Shown here piece after piece: positions 32,366 to 41,238 of a stretch of 41,238 bases of DNA; position 1 is the stretch's first letter; every line of letters begins with the position of its first letter. This DNA is from Pelargonium nanum (lineage: Eukaryota > Streptophyta > Magnoliopsida > Geraniales > Geraniaceae). The notes below the pieces were generated by a model. The model was not told where the DNA came from. It ran no database searches and saw only the letters and a list, made by a program, of their open reading frames with translations. The position numbers and the translations under genes are program-made. The DNA is taken from positions 1 to 41,238 of the forward strand of contig JAYMTF010000284.1 in assembly GCA_036897485.1 (NCBI GenBank), read 5' to 3'.

Positions 32366-33479
32366 GGCCCACAGTTAGGCCCTGGCCTGACCTGAAATTT
32401 TGTAAAGAAAATCACTTGTTTTTTCCTCTTTTTCTTCACCTTTTGTTTTGCATTGTTCACACCTATTTATTTCCTCTTTTGATTGTTTTTGTTGTAAGAT
32501 AAACACTAAGCAAAACATGTTAGGAGGAGAAACAAAAAATAGAATAGAATTTTTTTCAGAATCCTACTGGTTTCTGTATTGTATCAAATATATGTAGTGT
32601 TTATATTTGATTGAATTACATTTTTTGCCATTGTTGATGATTCCGAAATGATTTTATGGTTGGATTTGACATAAAATCCTGTATTTTGACCTTAATTCAA
32701 TGTTTGGATGTACGAATTTGACTTGAATCCAATAAATTTCAAAACATTTTCTACAGTATGAGATCTCAAAAGGCAATTCTTATTTTGACACATGAACAAT
32801 TGGTTTTTGTTTTCAAAACATTATTTTTGTATTTGAAATACATGTCAAATTCCAAATCAAATATTAGAATGATTTTGTACTTCGTTTGAAATTTTGAATT
32901 CAAGCTCTATTTTTTTTTTGGATTTGATTGAAATTTAATATAATCGGAACATATATAGAACATGAGATTTATAAATTTTTTTATTAATTCTTTTTTAAAA
33001 AAAAAGAAATTTAAGTTAAAATGTTTCATTGGTGGACTCTAACACATGCACAAACAATCACATCCAAAATCAAATGTGTTATCTCGCACAAAGACATTTT
33101 ACTAAACTATTGTGTAGAAACTAAAACTCAACTGAAATCAGAGTCCATTGGAAAGGTAAGAGCAGGCTGAGACCTATTCTTCTCATTCTCCTATGAACCC
33201 ATTACTAACTCTCCAATGCCCAATTCCACAACAAAAAAAGAAAAATACCTAAAACCAGCAAAAACCAAAAATGGAAATCACAACTTTATCAGCAGACAAT
33301 GACAATAGAGAACATATGTAAAAGACCGATATGCCAAATTTCTATGCTATACCATTAGAATTGAGATTAAATTAAGGATTGTGCATTACACTATCAAATA
33401 GAGAAATAGGAATATAAAATAGAGAACAAATCTCTGTATTAAATCATAAAGAAATAGAGTTATCATATGAGCAACCTAT
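32366..33479. other. PUB62 3' flank, AT-rich
   Basis: Presumed 3' UTR followed by AT-rich spacer. Between about 32640 and 32960 there are repeated ggatttgacat, gaatttgacttgaatcc and ggatttgattgaaattt words suggesting a degenerate MITE, but ends cannot be defined. Confidence 0.4.
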
Positions 33480-33930
33480 GTTACAGGCACACACATTCTC
33501 AAAGAATGAAAAACGGGATGGCCTAAACGACGGTGCCAAATGGTGGAGTCAACAACAGCGAGTGGACGGGATTGAAGAAGTGGAGACGGGATAAATGTCA
33601 TCGTTGTTGTTACATCGAAGGGTTCGGATCCATGTTACTAGATCCTACATAGAGAAACCACACAGATCAAATTCATTGGAGCAAGAATTATCTTTATTAA
33701 ATTGATGGAGAAATATTAAAATTTTAATGATATTAGGAGCAACAAGAACACTATTAAGATATAGAGAAGAAGATAAAGGGTTTGATAATAGAACTAACTA
33801 TACGAGTAATAGTAGAGAAACAACATTACCAACAAGAAGAAAATATACCTGGGGAGGAGGCCACGTGAGAGCTTGCACCGGTTTCCATGTACTGATTGGT
33901 ATTCGGTTGTTGAAGAGTCATTGTAGAAGA
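33480..33930 (-). mobile_element. Ty1/copia retrotransposon relic (protease and GAG-pre-integrase region)
   Basis: Two landmarks appear on the minus strand in the right order and at a plausible distance. At about 33859-33894 is QYMETGASSHVA, matching the copia protease DTGASSH site with Glu for Asp. At 33515-33538 is WHRRLGHP, the GAG-pre-integrase motif, followed by VFHSLR and soon a stop. Frames differ between the two parts and the remainder of the element is missing. This is an inactive fragment. Confidence 0.7.
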
Positions 33931-33973
33931 TAATCCCGAAAGATCCCCGGCGAGGCAAGTACAGGCGCTGACT

Positions 33974-34051
33974 TTAATATTGTGGGCGCTTATATTTCAT
34001 CTTTTTTTTAAGCGATGGGCGCATTCTTGGAGCAACATAGACAGCGTGTGG
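33974..34051 (-). pseudogene. Possible orphaned last exon of the NLR gene
   Basis: An acceptor (ctcag before 34051) opens a frame starting PHAVYVAPRMRPSLKKK and stopping at 33974-33976, in phase with the donor at 34150-34151 that ends the frame-shifted LRR block. It could be the ancestral terminal exon. Support is limited to phase and splice sites. Confidence 0.3.
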
Positions 34052-34151
34052 CTGAGAAAAAAACACACATGATGTTCATATGTCAATCAAATCAAAGAAA
34101 TAGCACTAATTAATTAAAGAAAAACACACTTGCATGCATATATATATATAC

Positions 34152-34673
34152 CTTTTCTTTGAAAATAATGGCATTAAGATCTTCCATCAAAGGGTGCTTC
34201 TTGGATTGGATCTTAACTTCCTTTAGCTTTGGTGTGTTTGGAACTGCCAAAGTAAATGTCTCTAATCTCGGACAGCCAGTCACGACAACCTTTGACAGGG
34301 ACGGCCAATTAAAAGCATAGGATTGAGCAGCGCAGAAACTGGTGAGGTTTGGTAGGTTTATAAACTTGAGCTTTTTCACTTGAGGAAATTCAATTGTTTC
34401 AATATTGCTGATCTCTACACCTTCATCTTCCACACATATTTCTTCCACCATACTGCAATTTTCCACAGTGAGTATCTCTAGATTCAGTAGATGCTTGGCC
34501 AAGGAAGGTGTAAGTAAATTCCTCAAACTGTGGCACCCCCCGACATGTAGCTCTCTCAGATTCTCAAATCTCTGACTTAAGTCTCTTGTAATACCCTTCA
34601 TCCAGATACATGTCAGCTTGTTTAACCAGGTTAGATTCAATTCTGTTGCGGAAGTTTCTTGGGATTTAGCCCT
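34152..34673 (-). pseudogene. Frame-shifted C-terminal LRR segment of the NLR
   Basis: In the frame one base upstream of that used by NLR exon 4, this segment continues the LRR domain: TELNLTWLNKLTCIW, FENLRELHVGGCHSLRNL, LNLEILTVENCSMVEEI, VKKLKFINLPNLTSFCA. It ends at a good donor (AAG before gtatat at 34151). The two frames overlap between 34673 and 34640. A single base lost or two gained in that interval explains the break. No GT-AG intron of realistic size can bridge it. Confidence 0.75.
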
Positions 34674-37600
34674 TCATCAAATATCACTTCTATTGATCCA
34701 CAACTCGACATGTCAAGTTCTTCTAGCTTAGGTAAGCTTTGAAGAAAATGCAACCAAGTTGCAGCTGGAAGATTTATAAGTTTTTGCAGTATCACAGAAC
34801 GTGTATGAGAGAAGCATTCAGGTGGAGTACTATTCCCGTCCAATATCGGCATATCCATCAAGTTCTCCAATCCATTAATCATCATGGTATTACTGTTTGT
34901 ATTTACCTCCACCCTCACCTGCAGTTTTTGCATTGTTAACTCATATAATTAATTATGACATATATATTATAGACACTGCATGGCAATGTTTATAATGCTT
35001 AATTATTAATTTTAAAAATAATGTTAAAACATGCATGCCCAATAACTCAGAGAGATTGAATCGCATCAAAATCATAAAATTCATACCTGCTGATTCTCTA
35101 ACTTGATTTCCGCCCTCCTTGGCTCTGAATTATTGTGTAATGAAAAATAAAGGGAAGACAGTTCCAGTTTGGGACAACCAATGATGGTAAAACGTTGCAA
35201 TGAGAATTCAGTTGCATTCTCAGCATCCTTTCCTTTGGAAATACTTGTCAGATTTGCATTATCTTCAAGTTCCAGACGACCCAAATTAGGTAACAAAGGT
35301 GTGGATGCTGATGCTTCATCACTGCCAAATATCTCCTCCATCATCGAACAGTTACTAATGTAGACTTCACAGAGTATTGGGAACACAACAGATCTGGCAC
35401 TGGCGGTACTGGACAGAGAGAATACATGGTGAAGACTGGGACATTCCTCAATAACAAGAATTTTGAGTTTTCTAGCTTCTATAGTGACATGAGGATCACG
35501 TAAATTCAACTCTGTCAACCCATTGCCGAGTAGATTCGCATCTTCCCCCACCTCAGATTCAAATTGAAATACCACACCCAGCGAGTCACACTCAGATACA
35601 TCAAGGATTTCCACCATTTTTATCCCGCCACCGGAATAGGATGATGCCAAAACATTCTTTAGTTGATGGCATTTGGACACCTTCATTTTTTCAACAGAAA
35701 CTTGTGTGTTGCAATGCCATATCATCTCACAACCGATATTCTCCATTTCAAGTTTGCGGAGTTTAACCTGCCAAATGATCGATTGTTATAATATCAATTA
35801 TAAGAAGTAGAAGTAGAAGAAGAAATTAGTATCGAATAATTGAAACGTAGACTACTTACATCCTCATTGAATAAGTAGTGGTCCACATGTGATGTATCAT
35901 TAACAATATTGCCACTGCTTATAAATGTCTTCATTTTTGGACAATTTTCCAAGATAACTTCTTTCATGGACATCCACTGTAGAGTATAATTGTTCCCACT
36001 GTAAAAGCTTGCGAGATTTCGAAGCCAAGTCAAATGAAGTTTGGCCAATTGAGGAAACAAAACATTTACAGCTCCCTCCTTGTCTTCTCCTTCCCCAATA
36101 ATATGTTCCATATTGGGGCAGTTGCTTACTTTGAGAATCTGTAAGTTCTGAAAGCCCTGGCGTGCTTGAGCACCATTCTTCCACACATATTTCAACTTTG
36201 GCAAGCTACTTAAGTGCAATTCTTGTAGTTGGGGCAGAATTGAATTTGTTGCATTTTCCAGCTTCTCAATCTCAAATAACACTTCCACCTCAGGACATGA
36301 CTCAATCTTGAGAATTTGTAAATTCTGAAATTGTTTCGTCCAGTCATCTTCAGTTGGCAGCAGGGTAAAATGGCTACCAATAGGCTGTACAGAATATGAA
36401 ATGATATTGTTAATAATATTCTACTAATTTCATACAACACCATATATGTGTACTCTACACGTACAGGGCATTACAAGAGTCGAGTCATAATCAAATAGTA
36501 ACTACACCATATATCCAACCCGATTTTTGACAGCCCCATCAATCCTTGAGTAACTACTCTTTCGCACAATGATGCATTATAACTTATATATAGAAATCTT
36601 AAAACAGACGTACCTTTGTGTTGGAGGATTGCGGTGTTGATGTGAAAACACTCTGAAGACTGTCTAGGCCGAGTATCTCCAAAGTCATCAACTGAGGAAG
36701 CTCAAATGCAACCGGAGATTTGCACAAAGCAATTAGCTCTGGCAAATGTTCTAGTACCAAGTTGGTTAGTTGAGGAAGCTTAATAATTGTAATTGCACCT
36801 GCTCCTCCCTCACCCTCCCGTCTCCTGCTGCTTTTCAGGTGGAAAACTTGTTCAATTCTGCTGCAGTGACTTACTTTTAAACTTTTGAGTTGTAACAAAT
36901 TTGTAGCAATGTTAAATGGTAGGACATATTTCAGCGAATCACAAGAACAGAGATGAAGAGATTGTAGGTGGGTGAGGCTAGGACTTCCCCCACTAAAACC
37001 CTTCTTCAAACTCACTCCTAGCAAATCAAATAGATTCTCTCCAGCTTCAGAATCAGATCTTGAATACTCATGGTAACTTACATTTAGAATTTCAGTTTCC
37101 TTCAACAAGATATTAATCAGACTCACCATGCCCTGCTCAATTGTTTCTTCAACTGTGAGTCTAACATCCAATCTGTTGGGTAATTCATAATCCTCATTCC
37201 ACCAACTTTGGTCAAAAATATAGCAGCCGATGCCTATATGAAACTTGATCAACTTCTCAAAGTGCCAGTCATTTGGATCGATTAAATGATTGCTGGGAAA
37301 CGAGATGGCTAGATTGGTCAAGTTAGACAAACATCTGAATTCAGCAATGCTTGCATTCTCTGCTTCTTTGCCCTCTTCCTCCATTTCCCATGTCAGTTCA
37401 TTGTTTCCCAAGAATAGGTTTTCCAGTTGCTTTAATCCAGACAGAACACCGTATGATATTTTGACAAAGGAAGAACCACAAGTATCTGTACAGTCTAACA
37501 ACCTCAGCCGAGTAAGAAGCCCAAGTTCTGACGGCAACCAAACTCCATTTGAACCGTAGAAACTGAGGATTTCTAAACTCCCTAGTTCTCCAATTGCAGA

Positions 37601-39343
37601 TAGATCTACGTTTTCAAGATCATAATGTTCTAGACACAGGGTTTGAATGTTCTCTAGGCTTGGGAATTCAAATGATGGAAGCTCTGGTGGCTCATCATAG
37701 ACAATTTTTCCAGACAAAGCCAGAACATTTAGTTTCACCATCCCCTCAAAAAAATCTAATGAGATATCTGGCTGAAAATCTACTAACCTTAAGAGCTTCA
37801 ACTTTGAAGAGTCAATTACTTTTTCAGAATTTTCGGAGTATTTGCAAGTACTCATAACACCAAATTCTTTATCCACATATCCAATTGATATGCCAACGTC
37901 TCGTACAACATCATGCATTCTGACATGCTCTGGCGTCTCGCTCTCCAGCAACAAAAATAATCTTTTCAGTTTAGCCACCAACGTATGGACTCTATTCCTT
38001 GCATCATGAACGGAATAATTGTCTTTTGTTAGTAAACCAATGCCCATCCCGCAACGAAGCAAAGTTTCAATTGGAATATCTGCATCTTCGGGGAAGACAC
38101 AGCAAAGTAAGAATAAACCCTGCAGTTCCTCACACGTCAAGTAATCATAACTCAACTTTATACAGGAATGCGCTTTATCTCCATGCGTTCCATTTCTCAG
38201 CTGGCGAAGTGCATCCCTCCACTCAGGCTTATTTCTTCTTGCTGCTCTAAGTGTGCTCCCAACGGTAACAATGGCTATGGGTAAGCCACCACATTCATTT
38301 GAAACCTGCTCTGCTATGGGCGATATATCTGGAGCTTCGCAACAATCCCCAACACTTTTCTTGAAAAGAAGCCACGCTTCCTCTTTCGATAAAGTTGGAA
38401 CTTCAAAATTAGTTGTGCTTTCGTTGTCCTCACCGCTCGCTAAGGAGACATCCTCCCTTCGAGATGTAAACAAAATTGTGTAGCCCCCTGAAGCTACGGA
38501 TGGCAGTCCAATGTCCGCAAACGAAAGCTCGTCCCATACGTCGTCCAATACAAGTAAGAATTTCTCGTTGTTTTGGACTATTCTTTCATATAGTTTTGCT
38601 GCTCTTCCCTCCTCGCTTTGCTGGTCAAGTTTCAAACCAAGTCGGTCAGCAATTGCATCTTGGATCTTCTTTGAATCAGGTTTTTGAGAGACTGTGGCCT
38701 TGGCAACATAATCAAACAGCTTTTCTTCTCCCACTCTATTCAAAATCTTGTCCACCATTGTTGTTTTCCCCACTCCTCCAGGCCCGCATATACGGATCAA
38801 GCGGTCACTATCATCGTTCTTGAGAGCCTCCATGACCTTATCCATTATGAACACTCTGGAATCTAAATCCTGAAAACCTGCCAACGTGGGTACGACTTTT
38901 GGAGGCAGCGCAGGAGCAGCTATTTGGTCTGCAGAAAATTTGCCATTTTCAAAGAGTTTGGCGACATCTGGAGTATTCTTGGTAGCTTTCCTACTGACGG
39001 TGTAGCGCGACATTGGATTTGGACACCACCCATTCAGACAACAGCCTTTGTTAACTCTTGCAGGTCCAGATTCAAGAAACTGCTCAATCTCTCCCTTGGT
39101 CTTTTGTGCATCCTCTAGCCAGGTTTTGACCAAAGGCATAGGATCTCGTAAGTTCCTTTCCGCATCATCTACCATTAGTTGCACTCCTAATATCTGGTCG
39201 TCAAGATTCTTGACTTCTTCTCTGAGACTCTGAATGTTCCTTTTGTAGTAGAAAAGATAGCTAAACTGCTTCACAATTTTGGCCATGGCATATTCCACAA
39301 TTTTGTCTGCCACTTTCCCGGGAATAGATGTCAAACAATCCAT
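34637..39343 (-). CDS. CC-NBS-LRR (RPS5-like) disease-resistance-type protein, C-terminally truncated by frameshift
   Basis: Four exons on the minus strand: 36614-39343, 35860-36384, 35087-35767, 34637-34918, totalling 4218 nt (1405 aa plus stop), all in phase 0. The first ATG of the frame gives MDCLTSIPGKVADKIVE, the usual start of RPS2/RPS5-type CNLs. In order: coiled coil (about 25-95), P-loop GPGGVGKTT (187-195), kinase-2 FLLVLDDVW (262-270), RNBS-B ILFTSRRED, GLPL motif CGGLPIAI (351-358), RNBS-D CCVFPED, MHD motif RMHDVV (475-480), then a long irregular LRR region continuing through exons 2-4. Such proteins act as intracellular ATP/ADP-switch immune receptors. Exon 4 runs into a stop at 34637-34639, whereas the next frame carries further LRRs (34152-34673). 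The NB-ARC motifs are intact, so the shortened protein may still be made, or the locus may be decaying. Confidence 0.88.
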
Positions 39344-39480
39344 TCTTGCTTTCTTCTTTTTTGCTAAAGATACAATCAAAGGAACTGCAAAAACAAAGGG
39401 CAATAAGGAAATCAAGAAAGAGTCATATTTCAAGTGCAAATTCAATGGTAATGGAGAATAAGTAGCAAATATGAATCCAG

Positions 39481-39488
39481 TATATATA
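39481..39488 (-). promoter_or_regulatory. TATA-like box upstream of NLR gene
   Basis: TATATATA about 138 bp upstream of the NLR ATG at 39343 on the minus strand. The surrounding 39.5-39.7 kb is AT-rich, so this is only the best placed of several candidates. Confidence 0.35.
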
Positions 39489-39696
39489 AAAACATATCAA
39501 AACAATTTACATACAGTTAATTTCTAGCATGGTATATATAATGAATAAAGAATGGGATATAGTGTTGTTGTAATTAACTACTTGTGTACATATATACTAC
39601 AATGTTGATAATCAACAAAACCATCAGAAGCTATACATTTTACAATTTACATGTATATATATCAGAGCATATGATCAGAGACAGTTGAGCAAGTAG

Positions 39697-39932
39697 TGTT
39701 AGTGATGATTAACAGATACTCATTATCTCATCAATCTCTCACTAAATCCTTACTGCTGGAAACAATGTTTTTATGCTTTCAATAACATTTGATATTGTTT
39801 CCATTTATAATGATGTGGTGGCTCATCATTTCCGTTTCGAATAAGATGGTTTATAAAGGTTGACATTTTAGTAGTGGAAGCTCAAACCATTATATGTAGC
39901 CCATTTATCGAAATTTAACATGGTATCAGAGC
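39697..39932 (+). mobile_element. Copia-type short LTR remnant with tRNA-iMet primer-binding site
   Basis: TGGTATCAGAGC at 39921-39932 is the standard plant Ty1/copia or TRIM primer-binding site complementary to initiator tRNA-Met. It directly follows a sequence ending TTTAACA. The word TGTTA at 39697 would pair with TAACA as LTR ends, giving a 224-bp LTR with a tataaagg word inside. The 5' end is inferred; the PBS is clear. No internal coding region follows. Confidence 0.55.
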
Positions 39933-39954
39933 AATTTGTTCAAATTTTTGCCCC

Positions 39955-40096
39955 TTAGAGGGTGGCGCAATAGTCAAGACACACATCTCTACGTAGGAGG
40001 TCGTGGGTTCAAATCTCATTGCGTCGGGTGGGGTGAGATTTGGGTTAAAAGGGGAGAGCTACCCCTGTTGTGTAGCTCATTTAATAATAATAATAA
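39955..40096 (+). mobile_element. tRNA-derived SINE
   Basis: A-box-like TGGCGCAATAGT (39963-39974) and a B box GGTTCAAATCT (40006-40016) at tRNA-like spacing. A body with ggggtgagatttgggt follows, and a (TAA)n tail at about 40083-40096. The A box is identical to the element at 19511. It lies 22 bp beyond the copia-type PBS. Confidence 0.65.
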
Positions 40097-41238
40097 AAAT
40101 GGTTTATAAGAAATTGGGGTTATGTTTTAGAAATTGTTGTAAGCAAAGTAAAAAGATATTACACTTATCTTTAGGGGTAACTTTACGTACTATTTTAATT
40201 CTTTTTCTTTCAAGTATAGTAAACAATTTTTCACATCATCTAATTTTCCGCACTTTCATAAAATTGAGACATTTTATGGAAAAGTGTATAACAAATCTCA
40301 GCCATTCATTTATATTTAAGTAGATGATGCAACTTTTATTCAGTTTTGTAATTACTAATTTGAAAACTGTAGTATTGTGTGTTAGTTGGAGGACAATTGA
40401 GCGGATTATGAATCTCCATATCCATCAATGCAAGTTAGAAAGAAGTAAACATTAATCATTACCCTAATACTAAATTTACCAAATTTATTGGCTGACTAAT
40501 CTATACATACTATAAAAACTGAATAAATAAATAAAAAAAGACGTGGTTCATTTTTGTACTAAAATAACTTTACAAGAAGGCAAAACTTGTACTCACATTA
40601 AAAGTTACCTCAATTACACGCATACTTAAGAGTTTTTGGGCCAAACTTAAACTCAGGGTTAGCATAACTAATTTTTTCCATCAATTATGGTAATTGATAT
40701 TAAAAAAAAAAAGTTATCAAAATTTAATTTGAATTTAATACTTTGATATTTTATTTTTCAAATATTCATTTTCACCCCCATTTCACAATTTTTATACTAA
40801 CATAATAAATTTATCTCACATTTAACATTTCATCATTAAAATTATAAAATTATTTTAATGATTATGTGCACACTAACAATTAACTTTTTATATTCGTAAT
40901 AAAACTTATAAAATGGAAGAAGTTAATAAAAAAAATTAGACATTTATCAATGCGACATAATACATGAGTCGTGTTCGCGTTATGTTAAAAGTTCAGTATC
41001 ATGCTAAACATGTCAATCCGAACCCGACCAGTTTATTAAATGGATTGAATAACACGACACGAACAAAATCCGTTTATGAGCGAATTGACATGACCAACAA
41101 GTTTAAAATAGTTGGGTTTAAAATTTTTTTTGACAGGTTCTTAAAATTTAATTGTTAGTGTTGATATAAAATTACTAAGTAAAATTAAAATTGTGAAAAA
41201 TGGTAAATATAGAAATTTTGAAATATATATATATATAT
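40097..41238. other. AT-rich right flank with a CGTGTT/ACACGA-type repeat
   Basis: AT-rich without coding sequence. From about 40955 to 41130 there is a degenerate repeat (catgagtcgtgttcgcgtta, caatccgaacccgacc, aacacgacacgaac) of the type seen near 20900, 25300 and 26100. The window ends in an (AT)n run. Confidence 0.5.

Noticed and set aside
37290-39118. Several plus-strand open frames of 60-115 residues
   Set aside because: All are antisense shadows of the NLR coding exon.
39344-39445. Upstream extension of the NLR frame with a hydrophobic stretch suggesting a membrane anchor
   Set aside because: The extension has no ATG (it would start at TTG), and the family start MDCLTS is the first ATG at 39343.

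Overview
The window is nuclear DNA from a flowering plant, most likely a eudicot; I cannot name the genus. Evidence: many short GT-AG introns, AT-rich introns and spacers, plant-only gene families (plastid DUF1350 and DUF3067 proteins, a PUB62-type U-box protein, an RPS5-like NLR), and plant-type repeats (hAT-like and Tourist-like MITEs, copia and LINE relics, tRNA-derived SINEs). All exon maps below were assembled by eye from splice sites, continuous reading phase and family resemblance. Each joins to a whole number of codons.

Layout: (1) minus strand 335-5559, ten-exon DUF1350 alpha/beta-hydrolase-like plastid protein, 447 aa. (2) minus strand 6996-9576, five-exon GRAM/WBP2-like protein, 204 aa. 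(3) plus strand 10894-14677, seven-exon XRCC2 RAD51 paralogue, 302 aa. (4) plus strand 17321-20536, five coding exons for a DUF3067 plastid protein, 218 aa, with a probable non-coding first exon near 16.1-16.27 kb. (5) minus strand 21250-25882, eleven-exon protein with a ferredoxin-like 4Fe-4S domain fused to a metallo-beta-lactamase fold, 344 aa. (6) plus strand 26837-32365, twelve-exon PUB62-type U-box E3 ligase, 601 aa. (7) minus strand 34637-39343, CC-NBS-LRR resistance-type gene whose last LRR exon carries a frameshift; the continuation survives at 34152-34673.

These are independent housekeeping, plastid and immunity genes, not an operon. GRAM/XRCC2 and MBL/PUB62 are head-to-head pairs; DUF3067/MBL is tail-to-tail. 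Three of the four genes bordering the 9.6-10.9, 14.7-17.3 and 25.9-26.8 kb spacers have a CACGTGTC G-box upstream. Almost every gene has MITE-like insertions in its introns.

The most unusual structures are: a tandem array in XRCC2 intron 1 that repeatedly copies the exon 1 end and its splice donor; a lost splice donor in the 4Fe-4S/MBL gene next to a tandem duplication; the NLR frameshift; a roughly 70-bp minisatellite in DUF1350 intron 1 whose units carry a pol III B-box-like motif; and a U-box protein whose N-terminal half looks like a 2-oxoglutarate dioxygenase without its iron ligands. I found no CRISPR array, rRNA gene or intact tRNA gene. I found no clear evidence of a wholly new multi-gene system.
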